This document shows, piece by piece, positions 53,672-64,000 of a stretch of 64,000 nucleotides of DNA; positions within the stretch are counted from its first letter, which is position 1; each line of letters begins with the position of its first letter. The stretch is taken from positions 149,477-213,476 of the forward strand of contig MNCI01005599.1 of NCBI GenBank assembly GCA_015680685.1. The letters run 5' to 3'. Below the pieces are notes generated by a model, which worked only from the letters and a program-made list of their open reading frames with translations, ran no database searches and was not told where the DNA came from. The position numbers and the translations under genes were made by a program. Origin of the DNA: Gnetum montanum (lineage: Eukaryota; Streptophyta; Gnetopsida; Gnetales; Gnetaceae).

Positions 53672-56497
53672 TCAGATAGTCCTAGGTGGTGGTGGCTCCT
53701 GAGGTTCTAAGGAACCTTCACCAGCTTCATGCACATGGATTAATCAAGGCAACTATGGTTGTCCTACTGTTGTTGGAACTTTTGGTAGGAGGTAGAAAGC
53801 ATCCAACAATGGTTTCATTTTCTCCTCACTTCTAGGATCATGCATCGTCCACATAGCTTCGCTAATGTGGGTTGAAACAGGCACATCCAAGGGACATGGG
53901 ATTGCTAGAAACAACTACTTTGGGTTGATAAACTAGGTAGTGAATTGTTTGTGCTCAATGTCGAATGCTCTGACTGCATCCTTCAGATCTTGGTAATCAT
54001 TCATCATTTTGGCTAAGTTCTCAACAGTTGATCGTTGCTCCGTGAATCATGCTATGAGAACTTCGAGTTTAGCATTTGCAATCTTAAGATTCTACTTAGT
54101 GTCTTTATGATGTTTGAACTTTGCATCATATAGTAAATACAAGCTAGCCACTTTTTCTTCTAACTTTGACTACAGCCATCTGATAGTCAGCATTACCAGG
54201 TTCTCATAGTGAAGATTGTCCAGCTCCATGTATTCTATCATCTCTTCTATCTGCAACTCCTTTAGTCATATCTTCGCTTTGTTGTAGGCATTAATCCCAT
54301 CAATGATGGGCTACCAAACTTCTTTTCCTTGTTAACCTTGCTGGACAGCTTCATTTATTGTTGCCTTTACCATCTAGATGTGCTTCTCATTTACTTCCTT
54401 CTACAGGCCGACTTGGTCTCTATAGTAATTTTTAACTTTTTCAAACTTTAAAGCTTCATTTTTCTAGGTAGTAATCTCAATAACATATTTCTAGCATAAG
54501 GCGCAAACTTCTTCCATTGACAAATTTTGATTTTCTATGGCTAATTCCCTTATTTCCATATTCACCTTGGCTAGTTGCTCCTATTATTGATGAATGTTCT
54601 TGCATTTGTCCCTTTTGTGCATCAACATTGCACAGGTGATGATTTTCTACAGTCAATGCTTCATTCTCTTTACACATCTTAGCCAAGTCCTTCTAAATTG
54701 AATATGTCTTTGTCTTTGCTACGGATTGGCTAAAGATGGCCATCATTTCCTCCTCCTTAGCCTTCTTGAATCGTTCCTAAAGTTGTTGAAGAGCTTCATC
54801 TCTGATTATTGTCAAGCTGAGGAGTGTAGGATCAACAAGACGGGCATGTAATTCAGCAACCTCAGTGGCCAAGCATTAATTTTGTACTTGATTCATTTCA
54901 AGTTGCCCCTCCAAGATGATGCATTTGTCTCTTGCTTCTAGCAACTTCGATTGGGTTGTGGTTTAGTTATCCAAAAAATCAAAGATGTCTGGAATTGATT
55001 GCCCAATCCCCACTAGTTGATCCAATAATTCTTCATGCTGGGCTACATTCAGTTTTTCGCTAACCATGCCTATAGACATTTGCACATCTCAAAGTGTAGA
55101 TAGGTTTGGTACAAATGTTGTAGGTGCATTAAGTGCTTCAGCAATGTAGTCAACAACTACTTCAGTTGCAATCTCTTACTCTTGGTGTTACATCATCAAT
55201 ACAGTGGCCTCCAAATGCACCAAGAAGGAGGTAGCATTCCCAGAGATTTATAGGCATAAATGGTGTTGTGATAATAACACCACAACCTTTTGAGCATTGG
55301 GATTAGACCTCATGGGAAACTGCGTTTATTAGATAGATAATATTGGTCCACCCCTTTCCATATGGCTGATTTTTCAAGCCACCTCATTAAGGTAACTTAT
55401 TATTGGTGGATACGCAGATGGGTCTGCACTACTTATCCTTGCATGCAACTCTTGCTCACATAGGAGCTACTCTTGGATTTTTCACAAGCACTCAATGGCT
55501 ATGCGAGCCTCCAACATTGTTTCTTGAGTAGGTGGTGGAGGTGGCAGCTACTCCTCTTCTTTAGTTATGGTAGGTTTCTTTTCTTTCATGATTTTAGACC
55601 ATGAAACCAAAAGAGCATGCCTAATTGTATCATTGGCATAGTGGATGATTCCTACCCTTTTACAGAGTTTCTGGATGAGGCACAGAAAAGGCAAGGTTTT
55701 CATTTCACATTCATTTTCCTTGAAATTCTTTTCAATCTAAAAATAGATTAGTTATGGAAGGTTTATAGGAAATCTTCCTCTTAGAGTAACACATGCTTGG
55801 GTGGAAAAGATGGTCACCTTGCTGGGCATCACCATTGGATTGAGGTGATAAGCTACAATTTTGAAGTAGATGCATTTTGTCAATGTGAGCATGTCGTACT
55901 CCTTACACTCGACCCCGTAACATTGTTGAGTCCACTCCTTTTTGGCCTTAGGATTACCTTGTGTCAATAGCTTTGCCAACTGTGTTTCAATATCAAGCAA
56001 GCCCAATGCCTATGCGATAGCCTCGACTGAGTAGGACACTTGAATATCCTTGATTTTTACTATGAACTTTGGCTTTCTATTGTTCCAGAAGAGATATGTC
56101 TCTCCCATGTACCATTCCCCACTGGATGTGATGACTGGCCATATGGGAGAGGTTTGCAATTGTGTTTTCACTTATGTTAGAGATTTTTCTAGAAATGGCC
56201 CAAAGTTTATTTCTTGGAGAACTGAGCATTGAATCTCTCGGGACTTGATGATGTTAAGGCAAGTTTAAGTTAAAGTGACTTCAAGCCTTGGCATAGGTCC
56301 TAGTGCTCTGTTGGCACTTCTTTTTCTATAATATGTCGAATAGATTTCACTTCGAGTTTCTCATGAAGAGGTCCCATTGCATGGGTTGCCTCTGGTAGTT
56401 CTTGGGCTTGTTCTTGTTGGCCCCTTCTAGCTTTGGATCATTTCTCCCTTGGTTGAGAGAATTCTCCTTCCTACAAGCATTTCAATCTTGGTGCCAT
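53672..56497 (-). pseudogene. Accessory coiled-coil protein gene of E
   Basis: ATG at 56497 sits directly after a splice-acceptor-like ATTATAG; the stop is at 53672. Read: MAPRLKC, HAMGPLHEKLEVKSIRHIIE, VITSSGKWYMGETYLF-like text near 56130-56080, GLLDIETQLAKLLTQGN, AKKEWTQQCYGVECKEYDML, TLTKCIYFKIVAYHLNPMVM, PSKVTIFSTQACVTLRG. A Pro-rich segment follows near 55550, then a long Glu/Lys/Leu-rich coiled-coil-like part (about 55200-53800), then NLAKMMNDYQDLKDAVRAFD, IEHKQFTT, HISEAMWTMHDPRSEEKMKP and EPQEPPPPRT. About 940 codons with scattered stops and shifts. Conserved with D and, in part, H. Function unknown; no membrane segment seen. Confidence 0.75.
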
Positions 56498-56796
56498 CTA
56501 TAATTACAATAAGATCCCCCCCCCGCAATTATTGTGTAACATAAAGCAATTGGGATACCTTTATCTTTTTAGGATATTTACACTTGGCTAAGTTGTAATT
56601 ATGGCTGATTTAATTACTCCAATCATTATTTTATTTATGTGTTATTGTTAATAAATCATCTTGGAGGTTGTTGAAAGGGTTAACTCTCGAAAAAATTGAT
56701 ATTTATATATTATTAAGGTTACTAATCCTTTAGGGCAGTTAGAAAAATTTTCATCAAAAACGTTAAGGTTTGCGACCCTCATGATAAAGAGCTTAC
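56498..56796 (-). other. Leader intron of the accessory gene (E)
   Basis: 299 nt from donor CCAAAG|GTAAGCTC (G at 56796) to acceptor TTGTAATTATAG before the ATG. The interior is T-rich with AATAAT blocks. Donor and flanking exon text match D (43490-43510). A GGGGGGGGG run at 56517-56525 is unusual within it. Intron status is inferred from the GT-AG ends and conservation. Confidence 0.6.
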
Positions 56797-56990
56797 CTTT
56801 GGTAACTATAGGATCGAAGAACGGAGTGATTTAGACAAATAGTTGGAAAGTTAAGGGCTCTAAAAATTGGCAAAAACTCCCTATGTGGTATAACGCAAAT
56901 AATAAAGATTTCAAAGTTTACGATGGTATATATAGGATTTTTAGGTTGTGTCAATGAGGCCTCGTCGATGCAGTTGTTGACCAGCATAGA
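56797..56990 (-). promoter_or_regulatory. Internal promoter and leader exon of the accessory gene (E)
   Basis: GCATCGACGAGGCCTCATTG (near 56975) precedes TATATATA (56934-56927), 138 nt before the donor at 56796. The leader text (CCAACTATTTGTCTAAATCA) is well conserved with D (CCAACCAGTTGTCCAAATCA). The motif matches the U3 GGCCTC units of E's own LTR. Function is inferred. Confidence 0.6.
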
Positions 56991-58610
56991 CAATTGTTGA
57001 CTTTAGTCAAACTTGCAAAATACAAAGAGTTTTTGAATGAAATTGGGATCAAATGAAAGCTTAAAAGGCCATGAATAGTATGAAAATATGAGAAGAGGGT
57101 ATTGGAGCTCATAAATTTGGAAAATGGAGAAAAATGATTCAAGGGACAAATGAAATAAAAGGTTAAACAACACTGAGTGGAATACATAATGAAATATGCA
57201 AAAGATAGAATTGTAGTAATGTCTAAGGTAAGGAACCTAACTAACCAAATCAAGAACTATGCAAGTGGATCCTCTCCATAGCAAGCTCATGCCCTTTTTG
57301 CTCTTGCATAACCTCAACTAAGGAGTCCGTGGATGCCATAGTTAATTAATGGTCATGAAAAGTTAAGGACCAACCAAAAAGAATCTATCCAAGAATTTAA
57401 ACACATCATACTAAGACATAGAGCATAACATAGAACCTGGTGGTGAGGTGAGTTATGGTAGCATGGATGGATGATGGAGAAGGTGGAATGAAATTTCAAA
57501 TTAAGGTCATAACAAGTCCCTTGTGAAATTTGTGTTTAAAATTACCTAAGAAGATCCATCCTTAGTCCAGACCAAAATTAGCACTTTTAGTGACTTTGCA
57601 TCGCCACTCTAAGACTAGTCACCTTGCACGAGACATGAGAGTGCTTCCACAAAACAACCAACATTCCATAAAGAGAAACAAAGAGAGAAGTAAGAAGTGA
57701 GAGAGGGCCTTAGTTAGAGGGGACCTTCAGGCATGGGTGCATATCTTTCTAGTCTCATAACTAGTGCTTGTAGCCCATTTATTTGTCTAAGGGGTGTACT
57801 TTGAATTCCCATCATTCATTTTTTTCTATTGCTTTTTTTTTGAAATGGGAACCACACCATGCAAAGACTTATTCGTTTATTGTATCTAAGGGATGTGCTT
57901 TGAATTTCCATCTCTTTTTTTTTATTTGAATTTTTGGATGGGAACCACACCATGCAAAGACTTTATTTGACTTCCTATTAGTGGTTGAAATGGAACGGTA
58001 AGAAGCCCATGAAAAACACTCAAGCACTTAGGCAAGTAGAAGAGTACAAAGAGCATTGAGTCCCCTTGAAGTTACACCCTTTACAAACCTTTGAATCCTT
58101 CCTAATTTTGAAACTACCAAGGTCATTGATTGATTAAACGTTTCTTTAATGGAAGGATCCTCAAATTCCCAAAACAAAGAAAACCATAGAGTTTATTGGA
58201 TGGGCGGATGACATGGACTCGCTACCTATTCCATGAAAAATAAACCATGTCATAGTCATCAGACATTAGAATTCAAAAATAGAAACCAGACATCAACAAC
58301 CACAATATTAAGTACAAACCATCATTAGTAAACAACAATAGTGACATTGTGTCCTATGGTAATAAAGCAAGTTTATTAGCAAAAATGAGGAAATATCACA
58401 CTTGAACAATACAAAACAAAGTAAAATATATAAGTGTAAAATAATCAAGAAAGGTTCAAAGGTATTAATGATGATGGAAAATTAGAAAAAATAGAAAATC
58501 AAAATAAAAAATTTGTAAAATAAATAACTTGTAAAATAAAAAACATGGAAAACAAAAAATAGAAAAACTAAAAAGCCACATGGATTGTTAGCATGGATGG
58601 CTATCTCCCC
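56991..58610 (-). other. Post-pol non-coding region of E
   Basis: Reverse-complement match to D 41823-43290. It contains the conserved TTTGCTAATAAAC...TTATTACCATAG|GACACA phrase (about 58391-58353). Compared with the other copies it has a local tandem duplication of about 105 bp: 57778-57880 and 57885-57985 both run CTAAGGGRTGTRCTTTGAAT to GGGAACCACACCATGCAAAG. Degenerate GTAAAATAAA repeats lie at 58500-58570. Confidence 0.75.
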
Positions 58611-58619
58611 CACAACTAG

Positions 58620-60110
58620 GTTGGAAGGAGGAGATTTGAAAAATGGAACATGGTTGTCCATCTATTGATGTGGTAGTTGCACTAGCTTGTCTAGGTTCGA
58701 GGAAAGGTTTTACTTGTTGGATGTTGACCAACTACTTTTTATTTGGGTTTTCAAGCTTGTAGATCAACATGACCCCTGAGGGAAAGGTTTTATCAATTAT
58801 GTAAGGTCCATCCCACAATGTTTGAAATTTTTCCTTCTGGGATACATGTGTGGGATTCCAATAGAGGACCTTATGTCTTGGTTGAAGTTTTACCTTTCGT
58901 ATTCTTATGTCATGACATTGCTTGTTGAATGCCTTATGCACCTTGTTCAAAGATAGGGCCACTAATTAGTTTTCATCTAGTATATTCAGGTTGATAAATC
59001 TTTATTTTTATGTTAGACATAGGTTGAGATTTAGATTACAGGCTGTTGAGAGTGTATGAAGCTCAAATTGAATCAGGAGCATTGGAAGTTTTTTGTACAC
59101 CAACTCATAGGGAGAGTACCCAATAGGAAGTTTCCATGTTGAACAGTAAGCTCAGAGAGCATCGTTAAGTTTTGTACTCTAATCTTTCCTATATTTGCTA
59201 ATGGTCCATGTTAGTATTTTTGTGATCTCCCAATTGGTCACCTCTGCTTGACTGTTGGCTTGGGCATGGTAGGGTGTTGTTAATTTATGTTCAACCCCCA
59301 AGAGTTGCATTAACTTTCTAAAAGTGGCACTTATGAACTATGTTCCATTGTCAAAAATTAGTGAACATGGCACCCCAAACCTATTTATAATCTTTTATTG
59401 TATAAATCTAGTAGCAGTGGATGATGTACAATCAGTAATGGTTACTACTTCTACCCATTTTGTGTAGTAGTCAACTGCTACAATAATATATGTATTTCTA
59501 TTGGACATGGGTGTGATGGGACCCATGAAGTCAATGCCCCATATGTCAAAAGGTTCCAGTGGTTGAATCCACTATTGAGGACCTTCCATTTGAGTGATCA
59601 TCGCCCCATCTCATTGAAAACATTCACAAGATTAGACACATTGGTGGGCATCGCTGAAGATTGTAGGCCAATAGTATCCTACCATCAATATTTTTATGAT
59701 CGAGTGTCTCCCTACATAGTGGCCTCTGCAAGGCCCTTCGTGAGCATCTTGGAGAACACACAATTTATCTTCGTGAAGCACACACCAATGAATGAGGCCA
59801 TCGACACTTATCTTGTAAAGGTGTCCATTAATTTCCATGAAATATTTGGCCTGATGGAGAAATTTTTGCCTCTTTTTAAATCCAAGATCTTTTGGCATCT
59901 TTTGAGTGAGAAGATAGGTGAGGATGCCATTATACTAGGTTGTTTTTATGGGTGTTTGGTCATTTAGTGCTCTTGTAAAGAGGGGTTCATCTGGAAACTA
60001 ATCAGAAAGCAAGCTCTCCTCCTCTTTCTTATCCCATCTTAAGTGAGAGAGGTGGTCAACGACCACATTTTCAATTCCTTTTTGATCTAGCATCATGAGA
60101 TCGAATTCCT
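58620..60110 (-). pseudogene. Integrase of E
   Basis: Zinc region remnant near 59650-59590 (CNVFNEMG). Core: [18 protein letters not shown] (first Asp), [29 protein letters not shown] (second Asp), LLGVEHKLTTPYHAQANSQA and EVTNWEITKIL with the Glu-bearing motif. C-terminal: AYCSTWKLPIGYSPYELVYK, LNKVHKAFNKQCHDIRIRKV, KLQPRHKVLYWNPTHVSQKE, KFQTLWDGPYIIDKTFPSGV. It ends SSLQPSCGGDSHPC. DDE residues appear present, though a few stops interrupt the frame. It preserves the once-only text that is doubled in D. Confidence 0.88.
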
Positions 60111-60123
60111 GTAAGATCATGAG

Positions 60124-60169
60124 CCACCATATGATACAAGGACTTACCACCATATGATACAAGGACTTA
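60124..60169 (-). repeat. 23-bp tandem duplication at the RT/RNase H deletion junction of E
   Basis: CCACCATATGATACAAGGACTTA-type unit present twice in a row (60124-60146, 60147-60169). On the minus strand the text changes here from CMEPTETL-type linker (before RT in D at 38724) to the end of RNase H (SYHMV and LMMLDQKGIENVVVDHLS, D near 40230-40340). Duplication at the breakpoint suggests repair by end joining with templated filler. Confidence 0.85.
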
Positions 60170-61475
60170 CCACCATAAGCACATGTTAGGGTCTCAGTTG
60201 GTTCCATGCATAATGTGCTACTATCTGAGTCAGCTATAAGCCACTGGGTGTCCTCCTATTTTGTGGCTGCTACATATAGACACCTTTGAATATTGATTTC
60301 TTATGCACACTAATTACATACTTTAATGTTTGTACTTTTGATGGACCAAATCGTTTGCATGCAATTACACTCATTATCGTTGTACACGATGCATGGAATA
60401 CACTTCTTCTCTAAATTGTCAAATTCATTTTCTTTGGAGATTTAAAAGAGAGATCCCTTATGCCCATACATGCATTAACCATGCTTAAACAAGATCTTTC
60501 CATAATGATGGGGAAGTCACTTTTGTAGTTTTCAACCTTGGTCACCAAAAAATCAGTAGGATAGGACCACCCACAAACTATGGTTACAATGTCCTCTACT
60601 AATCCTAGAGGGATAGTAATTGACTAATCTACCAATTCTAGATGGATGTTGCTCTTCTTGAGAGGTGGTAGGTCCTAGGCCTTATACATGTCATGGGAGA
60701 TTAGATTAACTCTAAAACTAGAGTCAAGAAGAGCCTTACATGACTCATGTCTAGCATTCTACAAGTAAATGAGTGGATTTCCTAGGTTAGATCTTTTTGT
60801 GGAAAGATTATCAACCTTGATCTAGTCGAAAATAGCATGAGTTAGCACCACAGTGCAAATCCGAGGCAGCATTTGGTTTGAAGGACACTCGAAGGTATTT
60901 GGTGCAAAGGATGAGGGCATTAGAGATGCAAGACAATCAACCATACTAGGTTGTGAGGGTTGGAGAGGACTACTAGATTAAAAAAATGGTTTTTCTCTAG
61001 ATTGATTATCCAAAGCACTTGGCTGGAAAGTCGATTGTGAATGTACAACCCTTGTAGCATTTCATTGTTATGACTATGAAGGAATCTCACCCTACATGGA
61101 TGGAGTAGGAGGTAACTAGGTTGAAGGTGGAGGTGTGTGTGCAGATGAATGCAAAGGGTGGTATGGATATGGGTTTTCCCCTCAAGTAGATGCTGAATGT
61201 GTTCGATGGTATTCTGGAGGGTAAGAGTGATGCTGAAATGAGGTATGACTTATAGAACTTCTTGGAGAGATGGCTTGTTGAACATAGTACTTATATGGAT
61301 TTGGTTGTCTATAAAGGTTCTGCTACCTTGGTAGTGGCATTCCCCATGATTGTGGTTGGTACCATTATTGGTATTGTTCATAAGGCTGTGGAGGAGCTCC
61401 ACTTCGGTAATAAGCTTATTGTTGTTGGTGGAACTGCCTTGGATTGCCTTAAGGGTAAGGCAATCGTCTAGGTGC
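60170..61475 (-). pseudogene. Gag linker and protease of E
   Basis: Pro/Gln/Tyr-rich linker near 61470-60950. Then VVLTHAIFD(stop)IKVDNLS, NPLIYL, ARHESCKALLDSSFRVNLIS (DSG changed to DSS), HDMYKA, DLPPLKKSNIHLELVD, VPLGL-equivalent IPLGLVEDIVTIVCGWSYPT, FPIIMERSCLSMVNACMGI. The MEPTETLTCAYGG text at the end marks the pre-RT linker and is immediately followed by the deletion junction. Confidence 0.85.
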
Positions 61476-63320
61476 TTACCTATGTGCTAGTTGAGGATTC
61501 AATGCATACACCCTAGACTCTTGTAGGTGTGACACCAAAGGGTAACAACCCTTTAGATGTTCATATTCACAAATTTCATAATCAGTTTCATCATTAGAGT
61601 CAGTTTCCAAAACTTCCTTTATGGCCACAGCTTTACCCTTACCTCTTTGGTAGGCACGTTCAGCATCTTTTTGCCTCTTGCAGCTATGATCACTATTTTG
61701 CTCTTTGGATTCTTCAGCAATCTTCATAGCAGCTTGAAATTTTTCATTCAAAGAGTCCCATGATTTAGTAACCTTTTCTAAAATATCAGAAACAAATTTT
61801 TGGATGGACAAGGCTCTCCTATTCACTACTTCATCAAGTGGTGACTCCTCTTCCTCACAAAATCAAACCTCCCATTTCCTAATGGAAGGATTCCTATTAT
61901 ACTCTTCTATACTTTCTCTTTTTCAAAACTCACCTTCTTCTTTTGCTACTTACTCTATCAGCCTTTGGATTTGATGAACTCTAAGTTCAGACAATCTTCC
62001 TTGGGCACACACCCCAAGAGTTCTTCTAGTTTCTACTCTAAGCCCACCTATGATGTGGTGAAGTTATTCCCTCTGAGAATAACCATGGCCATGACATTGA
62101 TGTAAGAGTGAATAGTATCTATCCATGGAAGCATCCAAGGGTTCATATGTTCCCTATTTCTAGCATTGGATTTGCTTTCTTAGATTAGACACTCTAGAGT
62201 ACATCTGGTATTTGTCATTAAATAGCTCTAACATGGTACTCTATCAATGAATGGATTTCGGTTCCAAGGACTGGTACCAACTTTCAACTTCCTTGATGAG
62301 TGTCCTAGGGAAGAGCTTGAGTTTCTGCCATTCATTTTCTATGTTCTGTAAGGCACAAGCATCATGGAAAGCTTGTAGATGTGTCTGTGGATCAAAGTTT
62401 TATCCCCCTCAAATCTTGGGATATTATTCATGTCTAAGCACTTGATCTAGGTATCTCTCACATGCCAAGTTGGAATATTTACTACATCTGTAATGTTGAG
62501 CATGCTTTGAGTCACCAATAGAGGTTTGTCATCATCGCTATGTCGATGATGCTGATGATGGTTTCAGTCACCCCTTCAATCTTGATGGCCTTCACAGTCA
62601 TTGTTGTCCTACTAATTACCATCATCATGATTATCTCGATGATGATGTCTATGAGAACAAGAAGATGAAGAGAAATGTTTAGAATCGAATGAAGAGGATG
62701 AAGAGGAATGTGGACCATCACCACCACTATAGTGTTTTCCATCACCTCTTCATTCATTACGACCACCATCCTAAGATCCCTTGCCATTGCGATGCTTGCT
62801 TGAGTCCCTACCTTGACTATCACTCTTTCCTTAACCTAGTTTATGTATGGTGGATCATAGGTTCAGGGTTGCACCTTCATCACCAATAATGGAGGATGGA
62901 GAATTTTCATATTGAGAACCCTTGAAACGAGGATCCACATTGTCATCTTGGTTTAGCAAGAACAAGGGATTATTAAAGTGTTTTCCCTTTGTAAACTCAT
63001 GATACTTCTCTTGGTGTTGATCTCGCCTGTGTGGTGTTTCAGTGGGATGATAGTCTCGAGTGTCATAACCATTCACAACATATTCTCTATGAGGATCCAA
63101 GATGCCCAACTTCTTAAGAGTTTGAAGTAGCATCTTAGGTACAAATTAATCAAGGGGCAAGACAATGTTGCCCTCCATATCGCGTCATTGTAGCTGCTCA
63201 TATTAATGTAGGATGAAGGTGAAGTCTGGTACATACTCATCTGGATGAGTATATACCACTTTGCACTCCTTTGGAACTAGTGGTTTGACATCTTCATGTT
63301 TGTGAGAAGAAGAAGACATT
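61476..63320 (-). pseudogene. Gag of E
   Basis: The ATG at about 63320 (MSSSSHK) opens broken frames: VVYTHPDEYVPDFTFI, MLLQTLKKLGILDPHREYVV, GYDTRDYHPTETPHRRDQHQ, EKYHEFTKGKHFNNPLFLLN, a His/Arg/Ser-rich middle (62750-62600), then capsid-like pieces near 62340-61900 and NRRALSIQKFVSDILEKVTK. SWDSLNEKFQAAMKIAEESK, a basic KRQKDAERAYQRGKGKAVAI and YEICEYEHLKGC (knuckle with first Cys changed to Tyr) follow near 61560. It is collinear with D and A. Confidence 0.87.
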
Positions 63321-63452
63321 TTGCAAAATGAATAAAATTATCAATGTGCTTAGTAGTTTATAGGTTGTTGAGAGTGATGTTGACCTTCAGTTCATCCAAT
63401 GATATAAATAATATTCTCTAGTCCTAGATAGCGCATGTTTCAACAAACAAAG

Positions 63453-63471
63453 TCGCTAGCAATGGCGCCAA
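63453..63471 (-). promoter_or_regulatory. Primer binding site of E, tRNA-Asp type (best preserved)
   Basis: The minus strand reads TTGGCGCCATTGCTAGCGA immediately after the LTR. It keeps TGGCGCC and TTGC of the canonical Asp-type site and anchors the family's primer assignment. Confidence 0.85.
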
Positions 63472-64000
63472 TGATGAGCAGCAAGATACCCCTACACCCA
63501 ACCATATGAATCATAAGCATTCACGTGCAATCTGGTCAAATTCTATAAACTTTGTAGTTTTTGGTGCACTAGTCTTCTAGGAAGTGAACCTTTCCTTAAG
63601 GTTGTTCGTTGTCTTCCTAATTACACTTGTGATGTACACTAGTATGGTTAAGTGTAATTAAGGCATTTAATTTTTATCATTTTTTATTTTATGATTTTGG
63701 TATTTAAAGGGAGATAAAAGTAATTGGATTAACTAATTAACTAGTATCTAAGTAGTACTAACATAAGCATCCGGTCCCACTTCCCACACATGTCTTGAAC
63801 CCACGTATCCACTGTTGGATTACCAAGTGCTACACTACTAGGCGTACCAAGCAATAACACTGTTGGGATTACCAAGTGAATATGTGTTATGCTCAAAACA
63901 TTGGTACTTATGTGTTTAATCTATCTAGCTTATCTTGCTTAATTACTTCATTAGCTTAATTATGGGAAAACATTGAATAAATAATTGAAACCATTAAACA
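63472..64000 (-). repeat. 5' LTR of E, partial
   Basis: It starts (plus strand) TGATGAGCAGCAAGATACC and aligns with 52537 onward: CTTTGTAGTTTTTGGTGCAC, GTTGTTCGTTGTCTTCC, and three ACCAAG motifs near 63822-63880. It runs off the window edge, so its length and the target duplication cannot be read. Confidence 0.9.

Larger units (their letters stand above)
52537..64000 (-). mobile_element. Athila-like element E with accessory gene, RT/RNase H deleted, runs off window
   Basis: 3' LTR 52537-53431; 5' LTR from 63472 onward (incomplete). Between them on the minus strand: Asp-type primer site, gag, protease, a deletion junction, integrase, post-pol region, internal promoter with intron, and accessory gene. 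It is collinear with D in opposite orientation, so D and E form inverted relatives about 4 kb apart. RT and RNase H (about 1.5 kb in D) are missing at about 60.12-60.17 kb. Confidence 0.92.

Overview
The window is plant nuclear DNA, AT-rich and built almost entirely of decayed Ty3/gypsy LTR retrotransposons. I see no intact host gene and no rRNA or tRNA gene. The lineages (Athila-like, Tat-like, and a Tekay/Del-like chromovirus) point to a seed-plant genome in a repeat-rich, probably methylated region; the species cannot be read from this. Nearly all coding remnants carry frameshifts and stops, many explicable as C-to-T or G-to-A changes (CAG to TAG, CGA to TGA).

Layout. 1-2303: 3' end of a plus-strand Athila-like element (A1) with its LTR. 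2458-about 3336: a degraded minus-strand LTR (C). 3411-48816: remains of an old plus-strand Tat-like element (H), split by later insertions. Its 5' LTR is at 3411, gag at 7.8-10.5 kb, protease at 10.5-11.0 kb, RT/RNase H/start of integrase at 31.2-33.5 kb, and its 3' LTR from 33946. Inside H lies B (12841-27036, minus, Tekay-like, tRNA-iMet primer site, near-perfect TSD). Inside B's RT lies A (16039-22762, minus, Athila-like, tRNA-Asp-like primer site, perfect TSD ATTTT). H's 3' LTR carries a SINE (34226-34391) and was split by D (34703-48665, plus, Athila-like, perfect TSD GCTAG), which itself holds a solo LTR (S, 44724-45575). To the right, H's LTR abuts F (48817-52401, minus, lacking its 3' half), then E (52537 to beyond 64000, minus, same subfamily as D).

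The most unusual item is an accessory gene at the 3' end of D and E, in the place where envelope-like ORFs sit in some plant Athila elements. It is about 2.8 kb and encodes a roughly 940-950 residue protein: an N-terminal globular part, a long coiled-coil-like part and a proline-rich tail, with no obvious membrane segment. Both copies are preceded by a TATA box, a palindromic GGCCTC-type motif resembling the U3 of the same elements, and a 5' leader with an intron of about 300 nt ending exactly at the ATG. TATA-to-splice-donor spacing is 138 nt in both. A third, partial copy lies in H. A and A1 show no such gene (A has a 440-nt gap near the expected place), and their LTRs carry a different U3 palindrome (GATATCGCGTACGCGATATC).

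Assembly notes: a 440-nt run of N lies at 16939-17378. Single Ns at 1738, 35886, 36240 and 41218 mark contig joins; those at 35886/36240 enclose a back-to-front piece of D's gag, and the one at 41218 separates an unmerged overlap.
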